Shown: positions 8,206-15,461 of the stretch, piece by piece
Layout of the letters: each line of letters begins with the position of its first letter
Position numbering within the stretch: position 1 is the first letter of the stretch
Assembly (NCBI GenBank): GCA_002426575.1
Contig: DIRE01000020.1
Location: 1 to 33,151, forward strand
DNA length: 33,151 nt
Direction: 5' to 3'
Origin: Clostridiaceae bacterium UBA5444
Lineage (GTDB): Bacteria; Bacillota; Clostridia; Clostridiales; Oxobacteraceae
Made by a program: the position numbers and the translations under genes
The notes under the pieces: generated by a model
Told to the model about the DNA's origin: nothing
Database searches by the model: none
Seen by the model: only the letters and a program-made list of their open reading frames with translations

Positions 8206-9605
8206 AGAAAAAGAAAAATCTTATTATACTAGCCATTGTACTTATAACACTTTTAGGTAGTTATCTATATATAAATAATAAGCCTAAAAAGCAAAAAGAT
8301 GCTGACAATGGTGATGACTCTACTAGTATAGAGATTTTAAAACTTAATTCGGACGATATTACAAAAATGACTGTATCTACTAAAGACGAAGGGCTTATAT
8401 TTGAAAAGGATGGAGATGATTTTAAGCTAACATCTCATCCTGATATATTAATTGATAATGGTGCAGCAACCAACCTTCTTATGAGCTTCTCCTCTTTATA
8501 CGCAGATAAAATAGTTTCGGAAAACTCTGAGGGGCTAGAAAACTATGGATTAAAGAAACCGGCTGCAACTGCTGTAGCCACACTAAAGAATGGAACTTCA
8601 AAAACAGTTTACCTTGGAGATAAAACCCCTGGTGGAAGTTCTTATTACTTTATGGTAAATGGAGATAAGAAGATATATACAATATCTTCTGCAGACGGCG
8701 ATCATTTTGGATATAGGCTTTCTGATATAAGAAGAAAGAATGTATTTTCTATGGAACCTGCAAATATAAGATATGTCAAGATATTAAAAGACGGGAATCC
8801 ATTAATTGAGCTTAATAAGGATGCAAAGCCTCCATCCGAGGTCGAAAAAACTGGTGATAATTCATGGGTCATGGAAAAGCCATATAGTATGGCCTACTAT
8901 GGTGATGAAAGTAAAATAGAACCTCTTTTAGAGAGCCTTGTATCTCTTTCAGTTGAAGATTTTGTGGAAGACTCTCCAAAGGATTTAGCTAAATATGGGC
9001 TTGATAAACCTCATATGCAATTAACAATAAAAGCAGATAATACTATATATAATTTGTATATAGGAGCAAATAAAGATGAAAGCAGTACCTACTTTATGAC
9101 AGATAAATCTAAGTCAGTTTATACAATGTCATCAGGAAGTGTTGCTAGTTTAAATGTTAACCCATTTGATTATTTAAGTAAGTTTGCATGCATTGTATCT
9201 ATAGATAATGTTGACAAGGTACACGTGGAAGGCCCTGGAGTAAATAGTACACTTACCCTTACAAGGACTAAGAAGGACACCAAAGATAAAGATAAGGATG
9301 AAGACAAAGATAATGTTACCTACAAAATAGATGGAAAACAGGTAGAAGAAAAGGCATTTAAGAGCACTTACCAAAGCATAATCGGTCTTTTATATGAATC
9401 CGAAAATGATAAACAAGTCCCTGAAAATCCTGAGGTTAAAGTTACCTACACCTTAAATAAGGGACAGACTAAGGAAATAACGGTAAACTACTGCCCTTAC
9501 AATGATGACTTCTACGCAGTATACAAAAACGACAAAGCAGATTTTTTAATATCAAAGTCAAAGGTAAAAAATATGTTAGATGATGTTTCAAAATTAAAAG
9601 AGTAG
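8202..9605 (+). CDS. DUF4340-type protein of the exporter operon
   Basis: The last gene of the operon encodes 467 residues with an N-terminal signal-anchor helix (about 6-24) and an extracytoplasmic part made of two similar beta-rich units. Each contains a YGLxKP/H element (LENYGLKKP and LAKYGLDKP), followed by a YxxGxxxxxSSYFM segment (LGDKTPGGSSYYFM and IGANKDESSTYFM). This internal duplication is typical of DUF4340. A very charged Lys/Asp run lies near residues 360-374. The start ATG is in the ATGA overlap with the GldG-like gene. DUF4340 proteins commonly accompany this ABC type; their job is not established. Confidence 0.8.
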   Translation: MKKKKNLIILAIVLITLLGSYLYINNKPKKQKDADNGDDSTSIEILKLNSDDITKMTVSTKDEGLIFEKDGDDFKLTSHPDILIDNGAATNLLMSFSSLYADKIVSENSEGLENYGLKKPAATAVATLKNGTSKTVYLGDKTPGGSSYYFMVNGDKKIYTISSADGDHFGYRLSDIRRKNVFSMEPANIRYVKILKDGNPLIELNKDAKPPSEVEKTGDNSWVMEKPYSMAYYGDESKIEPLLESLVSLSVEDFVEDSPKDLAKYGLDKPHMQLTIKADNTIYNLYIGANKDESSTYFMTDKSKSVYTMSSGSVASLNVNPFDYLSKFACIVSIDNVDKVHVEGPGVNSTLTLTRTKKDTKDKDKDEDKDNVTYKIDGKQVEEKAFKSTYQSIIGLLYESENDKQVPENPEVKVTYTLNKGQTKEITVNYCPYNDDFYAVYKNDKADFLISKSKVKNMLDDVSKLKE

Positions 9606-9626
9606 TTTAAACTACTCTTTTTTTTT
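9596..9626. terminator. Terminator after the exporter operon
   Basis: A perfect palindrome AGAGTAGTTTAAACTACTCT flanked by A residues on the left and nine or more T residues on the right overlaps the last codons of the DUF4340 gene. It clearly terminates the plus strand and may also serve the convergent GNAT gene. Confidence 0.85.
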
Positions 9627-9644
9627 ATAATATTTATAATACCG

Positions 9645-10772
9645 TTATATATCTTTTTTATAAATTCTATAAGTCTTATATATCTTCCCTCCAACGCTTT
9701 CTGCGTCTCTTCTCATTATTGTATTATATTCCCATATTGTTGAGCCCTCTCCAGCTACATACCCTTTCTTCTTTGCAGTCTCTATTCCTTTTAGATATAT
9801 TGCCCCTGCAACACCCTTTTTACGATATTCAGGAACTACAAACAATACAAAAAGCCTTCCCCTGTTAATTTTCCTTTTATAATAATAATATTTTAAAAAT
9901 CCTATTGGGAATACCCTTCCATTCATCCTTTTTAGGACCTGATTATAATCTGGCATTGCTATATTAAATCCTATTGGCTCTCCATTTTTATCCCTTGCAA
10001 TGTATATTAAATCCGGATCTGCCACAGGGACAAGGCTCTTTGCCATTATAGCAATCTCATCATCATTAGGGGGAATAAAGTCTTCCCACTCCTCTGGCAT
10101 GGCCTTTTCAATTATTGTTTTTACATCTTTCATATCTTTATCTATATTTTTCAAATCAAGCTTATCCACGGTAAACCCATACTTTTTCATTGCATATTGA
10201 GTTACATTGCTGAATCTTTCATCTAATTCTTTGGTAATATCAAAATGATAAGCATACACATCCCAATATTTGTAGAAGCCATAGTCTTCAAAAAACTTTC
10301 TATAATATGGTGGGTTATAAACATTCATAACAATTGGTGGGTCTTCAAAATTATCTATTAATAGTCCCCTATTATCATCCCCATCTGGAACTGATATTGG
10401 GCCTATAATCTTTTCTATTCCTCTTATTTTAAGCCACTCAGATGCATAATCAAACATTGTCTTTGCAACTTCTTCATTATCCATACATTCAAAGAATGAT
10501 ATATATCCCTCTTTATAATCTTTGGCAATATTTAAGGTCTCATTTATGCCTACAATAAGCCTTCCACAAACTTCTGCGCCTAAATATGCAATAATTAAGG
10601 CATAAGGGCCGCTTTTCTTTAATGTATTTGTTTCCCCTCTAATAGTTTTTTTAAAATCAGATATAAGAGGGGGCACCCAATTTGAGTCATTTTCATATAT
10701 CTTCCATGGGAGCTTTATAAATTCCCTTTCCTGCTTACTTGTTTTTACCTCATAGATGGTAACCTCCGCCAT
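9645..10772 (-). CDS. GNAT-fold acyltransferase-like protein
   Basis: A 375-residue protein of the N-acyltransferase fold. The C-terminal third holds the acetyl-CoA-binding signature: a beta strand RLFVLFVVPEY followed by RKKGVAGAIYLKGIE, equivalent to the Arg/Gln-x-x-Gly-x-Ala loop. The N-terminal half (PWKIYENDSNWVPPL, then ISVPDGDDNRGLLIDNFEDPP) matches a family of roughly 370-380-residue bacterial proteins often annotated only as GNAT or hypothetical. Substrate unknown. The ATG at 10772 is preferred to the GTG one codon earlier because AAGGAG lies 8 bases upstream. It is monocistronic, with a palindrome-containing promoter candidate. Confidence 0.72.
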   Translation of the reverse strand: MAEVTIYEVKTSKQEREFIKLPWKIYENDSNWVPPLISDFKKTIRGETNTLKKSGPYALIIAYLGAEVCGRLIVGINETLNIAKDYKEGYISFFECMDNEEVAKTMFDYASEWLKIRGIEKIIGPISVPDGDDNRGLLIDNFEDPPIVMNVYNPPYYRKFFEDYGFYKYWDVYAYHFDITKELDERFSNVTQYAMKKYGFTVDKLDLKNIDKDMKDVKTIIEKAMPEEWEDFIPPNDDEIAIMAKSLVPVADPDLIYIARDKNGEPIGFNIAMPDYNQVLKRMNGRVFPIGFLKYYYYKRKINRGRLFVLFVVPEYRKKGVAGAIYLKGIETAKKKGYVAGEGSTIWEYNTIMRRDAESVGGKIYKTYRIYKKDI

Positions 10773-10827
10773 CACATCATCTCCTTCTTTTGAATTTACA
10801 AAATACTTATAACTTTGCGCTGCTAGC

Positions 10828-10855
10828 TTTATTAGTGCTAGTACTAATTTATCAA
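10828..10855 (-). promoter_or_regulatory. Candidate promoter with palindrome for the GNAT gene
   Basis: On the minus strand TTGATA (10850-10855), a 16-base spacer and AATAAA (10828-10833). The spacer is mostly an imperfect 18-bp palindrome, ATTAGTGCTAGTACTAAT (10831-10848), which breaks symmetry at one base pair only. A repressor could sit there. The remaining bases between the GNAT and hydrogenase genes show no gene. Confidence 0.4.
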
Positions 10856-10939
10856 TCCCCTTATACTATTCTTTATATAAAAATAAATTCCTTCAAGGTT
10901 TATAAAAAATTTATAATATAAAGTCTTTTATAAAATAGT

Positions 10940-10972
10940 ATTGCAAGCTTTATGTAAAATAAAACTTGCAAT
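10940..10972 (-). terminator. Terminator of the hydrogenase gene
   Basis: Inverted repeat ATTGCAAG/CTTGCAAT with a partly paired A/T-rich interior directly after the hydrogenase stop codon. On the minus strand it is followed by a T-rich stretch. Stem GC content is modest. Confidence 0.55.
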
Positions 10973-10976
10973 TACC

Positions 10977-12329
10977 CTATAAATTCCTTATAAATATAGC
11001 TGACTTTTCGTTTTTTTCTTTAAGCTCATTTAGGCTATCAATTCCAATGGCTTGTAATATTTTAAGCACACAAGGGCTTTCAACGGGTGTCTCATACAAA
11101 ACTTCACTTGCATATTTATCAACCATTTTCTTTCCTATTTCCTTGTCTACAACTGCCTTAGGGCCTCCTACGCAGCCGCCAACACATGCCATACCTTCAA
11201 GGAAGTTTACACTTAGTTTACCATCTAGCGCCTTATTTAGCAAAACCTTACACTCTTTTATTCCATTTCCTTGAGCTGATTTTAAATGTACTACCTTTCT
11301 AGGGTATAGCATATCTACTGTACTTTCTATGCATTCACTTACACCGCCGACCCTAGCATAAATCATTCCTCCCCTTGTTGCACAATCACTTATCTCTTCA
11401 TCAATATCTTTTAAGTTTATACCTAATGCTTTAAACACCTCATTTAATTCATCAAATGTCATTACATAGTCAATTGCCCCTGCAATATCTTTTTCCTTAG
11501 CCTCGCTTTTTTTAGCAATACAAGGCCCTATAAATACAACCTTGCATCCTTCATCTATCTTTTTCATTACCCTACCTGCTGCAATCATGGGTGATACTGA
11601 TGGCGTAACATGTTTATATAATTTCTCATAATTTTTCTTTAAAAGTGCCATCCAAATAGGGCAGCAGCAGCTTGTTATCATAAAATCATCTTCAGACTTT
11701 ACAAGATTATTAAACTCCACTGCCTCTTTTATACTTATAATATCTGCAAATATGGCAACCTCAATTAAATCTTTAAATCCAAGCATCTTTAATGCCGTCC
11801 TTATCTTCCCTGGGGTTACATCTTCACCAAATTGCCCCACATATGCAGGAGCAACTGCTGCATAAACAGGCTTATCAGTATTTAATACAGCTGCAATAGG
11901 AAGGTACTCAATCTTATCTACTATTTTCCCATGGCTACATGCATCTATGCAATCACCACATCCTATGCAGTTATCTTTATTTAGTCTTATACTTTTTGTT
12001 TCATTATCTTTAAAAAGAGCATCAAAAGGGCATGAATGTACACATCGTGGCTCTTTATCTCCATCTGTACATTCCGTGCATTCTTTTGCTATAGATATCA
12101 CGCTACCATAATCATCCTCAGTGCTATATTCCTCAAGGGCCTTCTTTGCAATGCTTTTAATATCTGTATCTTCTGCTTCGCTTTGCCCAAGGGCTGCTAT
12201 AATATATTGCCTAAGCATATCCTCATCCATATCTTCCACTGATATATTGCCAATCTCCTCCTCAAGTTTACCCTCCATATAAAGCTTGACAAGCTTTCTG
12301 AAAACCTCAAGATATTTTTCGTTTGCCAT
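10977..12329 (-). CDS. [FeFe] hydrogenase with 2[4Fe-4S] ferredoxin domain, group B-like
   Basis: Predicted to reduce protons or oxidise/sense H2 with an H-cluster. Of 450 residues, the first 80 are a helical acidic domain. Two [4Fe-4S] sites follow (Cys84, 87, 96, 100 and Cys121, 124, 127, 131). The H-cluster motifs are L1 TSCCCPIW (Cys221-223), L2 GPCIAKKSE (Cys270) and L3 EGMACVGGCVGG (Cys382, 386), so all four cluster ligands are present. The triple-Cys L1 and short length fit group B monomeric enzymes as I know them rather than CpI-type group A. The start has GGGAGG six bases upstream, inside an inverted repeat. No maturases (HydE, F, G) are in the window. Confidence 0.85.
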   Translation of the reverse strand: MANEKYLEVFRKLVKLYMEGKLEEEIGNISVEDMDEDMLRQYIIAALGQSEAEDTDIKSIAKKALEEYSTEDDYGSVISIAKECTECTDGDKEPRCVHSCPFDALFKDNETKSIRLNKDNCIGCGDCIDACSHGKIVDKIEYLPIAAVLNTDKPVYAAVAPAYVGQFGEDVTPGKIRTALKMLGFKDLIEVAIFADIISIKEAVEFNNLVKSEDDFMITSCCCPIWMALLKKNYEKLYKHVTPSVSPMIAAGRVMKKIDEGCKVVFIGPCIAKKSEAKEKDIAGAIDYVMTFDELNEVFKALGINLKDIDEEISDCATRGGMIYARVGGVSECIESTVDMLYPRKVVHLKSAQGNGIKECKVLLNKALDGKLSVNFLEGMACVGGCVGGPKAVVDKEIGKKMVDKYASEVLYETPVESPCVLKILQAIGIDSLNELKEKNEKSAIFIRNL

Positions 12330-12332
12330 AAA

Positions 12333-12394
12333 AAACCTCCCAATATCATAAATATGTATGCACTATAATTATACTTTACAATATAGGGAGGTTT
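12333..12394 (-). promoter_or_regulatory. Inverted repeat enclosing the hydrogenase leader
   Basis: AAACCTCCC (12333-12341) and GGGAGGTTT (12386-12394) are perfect 9-bp arms, extended after one mismatch by about five further pairs. The hydrogenase-proximal arm is the ribosome site itself. A minus-strand TATAAT (12368-12373) lies in the loop, with a weak TATAAA 18 bases upstream. RNA read through from the esterase gene could fold and hide the ribosome site; RNA starting at the loop promoter could not. Confidence 0.45.
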
Positions 12395-12405
12395 ATACAG
12401 CTTTT

Positions 12406-13092
12406 TTAAATTCCTGCATATATAGGCTTTAAATCTTTATAAAATGCCTCTGCAATTACATTATATCCCTTTTCATTAGGATGAAGCCCATCAAAACTCA
12501 TATATTCTTTGTAATCACCTAGTTCTAAAAAGTAATTTCTGACATCTACAAGGTATGTATCCGTCTCCTTTGCAACTTTTTTTACTGCCTCGCTATACCT
12601 TTCATGCCATTTGTATATACCGCCATTTAAGTCTATCCATTTCTTTATTCCATCTCCAAAAACCCTTTCTAAAAGATTGTAATATCTTTCAGCGACAAGG
12701 GGCGGTAGTGTACTAAGCACTGGATATCCCCCTAAATATTTAACCCTTGTTACTATTTTCTCTAAATTTTTCTCAAAATTATCAATAGATACGGCTCCAT
12801 AATGAGGGTCTATAGGGTTTTTCTTTACCTGTCTCCAGTTTGGAGTACAGTCATTCCCCCCTATTTCAACTATTACAATATCTCCTTTTTCTATGGATAA
12901 ATCTGTATCCAACATATTAGCAACTTTTTCACTAGTTATATCACATATTCCCTCATTATATACATTCATACCTAAAAGCTTCTTTAATATTTCTGGATAG
13001 GACATCTCTGATATATAAGGCCTTCTTTCGCCTTCCCTCCATACCTTACCCTTTGTTATACTATCTCCAATGCAGATTATTTTATCATACAT
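12406..13092 (-). CDS. SGNH/GDSL-family hydrolase
   Basis: Esterase/lipase or deacetylase of the SGNH superfamily, 228 residues. The four family blocks are visible: CIGDSIT with the catalytic Ser near the N-terminus, Gly in NEGICD, GGND with the oxyanion Asn, and the C-terminal DGLHPN carrying the catalytic Asp and His. There is no signal peptide or membrane helix, so it is probably cytosolic. I start at MYDKIICIGD because AGGAGG lies 7 bases upstream; a longer reading adds six residues that overlap that site. A copy of the putative PadR operator lies about 43 bases upstream, and the hydrogenase gene follows after 76 bases without a clear terminator. Substrate unknown. Confidence 0.85.
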   Translation of the reverse strand: MYDKIICIGDSITKGKVWREGERRPYISEMSYPEILKKLLGMNVYNEGICDITSEKVANMLDTDLSIEKGDIVIVEIGGNDCTPNWRQVKKNPIDPHYGAVSIDNFEKNLEKIVTRVKYLGGYPVLSTLPPLVAERYYNLLERVFGDGIKKWIDLNGGIYKWHERYSEAVKKVAKETDTYLVDVRNYFLELGDYKEYMSFDGLHPNEKGYNVIAEAFYKDLKPIYAGI

Positions 13093-13134
13093 ATAATTTC
13101 CTCCTATCAATATTGATACTAATTGATTTTACAT

Positions 13135-13149
13135 TGTCACTACTGATAG
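13135..13149. promoter_or_regulatory. Putative PadR operator before the SGNH hydrolase
   Basis: TGTCACTACTGATAG shares 13 identical bases (TCACTACTGATAG) with the site in the padR promoter. The half-sites are TGTCA and TGATA separated by four bases. On the minus strand it overlaps a possible -35 (GTGACA) with TATCAA 16 bases downstream. Confidence 0.5.
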
Positions 13150-13165
13150 TATACCACAATATACA

Positions 13166-13212
13166 AATATTATAAAAGGATGTATTTTAAAAATACATCC
13201 TTTTATAATATT
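13166..13212. terminator. 23-bp perfect palindromic terminator after padR
   Basis: Two perfect 23-bp arms (13166-13188 and 13190-13212) separated by one base, centred on GGATGTATTTT. The repeat begins right after the padR stop codon and includes T-rich edges. The pairing is far longer than an intrinsic terminator needs. Confidence 0.65.
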
Positions 13213-13213
13213 T

Positions 13214-13657
13214 TTATTGAATTACTTTTAATATGTCATTTAACATACTTACAGTTTTTCTCAAGCTAGTTGTCAATAAGCTTTTTTGCATTTTTACCTC
13301 TTCTTTTCCTTTTTCAGTTATAGTATGTATCTTTTTTGTTCTCTTTTCAGGGTCGTCCCATTCTCCTTTTATATATCCTGCTTTTTCATGTTTTTTAAGT
13401 ATTGGATATATTCCTCCAGTGCTTGGCTGCCAAGCCCCTCCTGTGATTTCTGAAACCTTTATGGATATCTCATTTCCATTTGAAGGTTCATCCTCAATTA
13501 TAGCAAGTACAAGAGTTGACAGTATACCTCTTGTTAATACTTTATCAACTATTTCATTTTCCTGCCTCGCTTTTTTAAGATCTGCTAACTTCTTTTTATA
13601 TTCCTCTTCTATCTTTTTCTGTTCCTCATCCCAATCAATTACTACCTTATCTTTCAT
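13214..13657 (-). CDS. PadR-family transcriptional regulator
   Basis: DNA-binding repressor of the PadR type, 147 residues. After a charged, probably coiled helix (about residues 10-40) comes the winged helix: RGILSTLVLAIIEDEPSNGNEI, then WQPSTGGIYPILKKHEKAGYI with the family's recognition-helix pattern, and a wing KRTKKIHTITEKGKEEV. A C-terminal helix would dimerise. The ATG at 13657 is chosen because GGGGTG lies 5 bases upstream; an ATG five codons earlier overlaps it. Its promoter contains a TATCA-N4-TGATA site between the -35 and -10, indicating autorepression, and a near-identical site precedes the SGNH gene. Ligand unknown. Confidence 0.88.
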   Translation of the reverse strand: MKDKVVIDWDEEQKKIEEEYKKKLADLKKARQENEIVDKVLTRGILSTLVLAIIEDEPSNGNEISIKVSEITGGAWQPSTGGIYPILKKHEKAGYIKGEWDDPEKRTKKIHTITEKGKEEVKMQKSLLTTSLRKTVSMLNDILKVIQ

Positions 13658-13674
13658 ACCATCACCCCACATTT

Positions 13675-13703
13675 ATATTATCACTACTGATAGCTGGATT
13701 CAA
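13675..13703 (-). promoter_or_regulatory. padR promoter with internal operator
   Basis: On the minus strand TTGAAT (13698-13703), a 17-base spacer and TAATAT (13675-13680). The spacer contains TATCAGTAGTGATA (13679-13692), an inverted repeat with 5-bp arms that reaches into the -10. A bound dimer would block RNA polymerase, as expected for an autoregulated PadR. Confidence 0.6.
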
Positions 13704-13804
13704 ATATTACTTTAAGTATTCTCTAAAGTCGTATAAAATACTATTATAAGTAGCATTATTTTATAATAGAAATGAATTTTTTAAAATGAGTAGAGGTGTG
13801 TATT

Positions 13805-15037
13805 ATGAATGCTGAAATAATTGCAGTAGGCACAGAAGTTTTACTAGGAGATATTGTAAACACAAATGCCCAATATCTATCAAGGAGGCTTGCAGATTTA
13901 GGTATATATGTTTACTATCAATCCGTTGTAGGTGATAACAAGGAAAGGCTTAAGAATTCCCTTAAACTTGCATATAGCAGAGCGGATATGGTAATCACAA
14001 CTGGTGGACTTGGACCTACAAAAGATGATTTAACAAAAGAAGTAGGATCAGAATTTTTTCAAAAGCCTTTGCTTCTTCATGAGGAGTCCCTAAAAAGTAT
14101 TGAAGACTATTTTAATAAATTAAATAGAAATATGACTGAGGCAAACAAAAAACAAGCCTATATACCTGAAGGGGCGGTTGTGCTTAAAAACAATTTTGGT
14201 ACTGCACCAGGATGCATTATAGACGATTCTGGGAAAATACTTGTAATGCTCCCAGGGCCTCCAAGAGAGATGATACCAATGTTTGAAAACCATGTGGTTC
14301 CATATCTTAAGAAGTATCAAAAAGGTGTTTTAGTATCAAAGGTTATAAGGATTATAGGGCTTGGAGAAAGTGAAATTGTGGATAATATAAAAGATTTAAT
14401 GGATGCTCAAACAAACCCAACAATTGCACCCTATGCAAAATCAGGAGAGGCAATACTTAGGGTTACAGCATCAGCCGAAACTGAGTATAAAGCTAATCTA
14501 ATTATTGATCCAGTGATTAACCGGATATATGATATTCTAAAAGATAATATATATGCCATGGGGGATACAACCATTGAAAATGTGGTGGCAAAGGAACTTA
14601 TAGATAAAGGCATAACCATATCTACAGCAGAATCTTGTACTGGAGGACTTTTAGCTGGAAGGCTTATTAATTATCCTGGTATTTCTTCTGTATTTATGGA
14701 AGGTGCAGTGACCTATAGCAATGAATCTAAAATGAAAAGATTAGGTGTTAAAGAAAGCACATTAGAAAAGTATGGTGCAGTGAGCAAAGAAACCGCACTT
14801 GAGATGGCTGAAGGCATTGCTAAAGCATCAAATACAGATATTGGTCTCTCAACAACTGGTATAGCAGGCCCTGATGGTGGAACAGACGAAAAACCTGTTG
14901 GACTGGTTTTTGTTGGACTATATATAAATGGAAATACTTATGTAAAAAAGCTCCATCTTACAGGAGATAGAGAAAATATAAGAAATAGGACTGTAATATA
15001 TTCTCTTGACTTTTTAAGAAGGCATCTTCTAAAGTAA
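13805..15037 (+). CDS. cinA: CinA: competence/damage-inducible protein with nicotinamide-nucleotide amidase domain
   Basis: A 410-residue two-domain protein. The N-terminal MoaB/MogA-like CinA domain begins MNAEIIAVGTEVLLGDIVNTN and includes TTGGLGPTKDD and LPGPPREM; in characterised homologues it acts on ADP-ribose-type pyrophosphates. The C-terminal PncC-like domain carries TAESCTGGLLAGRL, VTYSNESK and TGIAGPDGGT, typical of the enzyme deamidating nicotinamide mononucleotide for NAD salvage. In many Firmicutes cinA lies beside recA or pgsA, but here it does not. The ATG at 13805 has GAGGTG about 6 bases upstream; an in-frame GTG three codons earlier lies in that site. Monocistronic; its stop codon lies inside the terminator stem. 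Confidence 0.95.
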   Translation: MNAEIIAVGTEVLLGDIVNTNAQYLSRRLADLGIYVYYQSVVGDNKERLKNSLKLAYSRADMVITTGGLGPTKDDLTKEVGSEFFQKPLLLHEESLKSIEDYFNKLNRNMTEANKKQAYIPEGAVVLKNNFGTAPGCIIDDSGKILVMLPGPPREMIPMFENHVVPYLKKYQKGVLVSKVIRIIGLGESEIVDNIKDLMDAQTNPTIAPYAKSGEAILRVTASAETEYKANLIIDPVINRIYDILKDNIYAMGDTTIENVVAKELIDKGITISTAESCTGGLLAGRLINYPGISSVFMEGAVTYSNESKMKRLGVKESTLEKYGAVSKETALEMAEGIAKASNTDIGLSTTGIAGPDGGTDEKPVGLVFVGLYINGNTYVKKLHLTGDRENIRNRTVIYSLDFLRRHLLK

Positions 15038-15090
15038 CAAAATAAAAAAACCTGCCAATAAAATTTCGGCAGGTTTTTTTATTTTGTTAC
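15034..15090. terminator. Bidirectional terminator with 23-bp perfect stem
   Basis: Perfect 23-bp arms (15034-15056 and 15068-15090), each reading from GTAACAAAAT into a poly-A/T run and CCTGCC/GGCAGG, with an 11-base loop. The TAA stop codons of the two convergent genes (cinA and the DUF1667 gene) lie symmetrically at the two bases of the stem. Confidence 0.9.
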
Positions 15091-15455
15091 CTTTTATCCA
15101 CGGTTCTTGTTGCAACTATATTAGCACCTGTGCCTAATATGTTTTCAACTAGCACGTCTCCAGTCTTTATGGGAGCATTCACCTTTATATTTGCTAAATA
15201 TATCATGGATGGCATAATAAGATTCTTTGGTATCTCAGTAGATGTCTTAGCTGATACCATTTTTTGTTTACCATTTTGTACAAAAAGACTTGTTGTAACT
15301 ATTCTAGTTGGATTTGTGAGCTCACCTATAGCATAACTTTCTCCCCGTTTGCAGGTGTTTCCAGTTACATTATATTCTCCACTTTCTTTATTAATACTAA
15401 CCTCAAGGCTGCATCCTAGAGGGCAGTTTATACATATTAATTTTTTAGTTTCCAT
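15087..15455 (-). CDS. DUF1667 cysteine-rich protein of the glycerol-3-phosphate oxidation operon
   Basis: A 122-residue cytosolic protein beginning with a cysteine motif, ICINCPLGCSLEV (Cys8, 11, 15), and a fourth cysteine at NTCKRGESYAIGE (Cys35). This arrangement resembles the iron-sulfur-binding N-terminus of molybdopterin oxidoreductases, so an iron-sulfur cluster is likely but not proven. It is the last gene of the glp operon, 6 bases after the second flavoprotein. DUF1667 genes regularly follow these two flavoprotein genes in Firmicutes, which suggests an electron-transfer subunit replacing GlpC. The function is inferred from context. Confidence 0.8.
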   Translation of the reverse strand: METKKLICINCPLGCSLEVSINKESGEYNVTGNTCKRGESYAIGELTNPTRIVTTSLFVQNGKQKMVSAKTSTEIPKNLIMPSMIYLANIKVNAPIKTGDVLVENILGTGANIVATRTVDKR

Positions 15456-15461
15456 GGCTAA

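Noticed and set aside
13233..13715. A 160-codon plus-strand frame over padR
   Set aside because: It is antisense to a clear PadR protein, lacks a ribosome site and has the Ser/Phe-rich composition of an antisense shadow.
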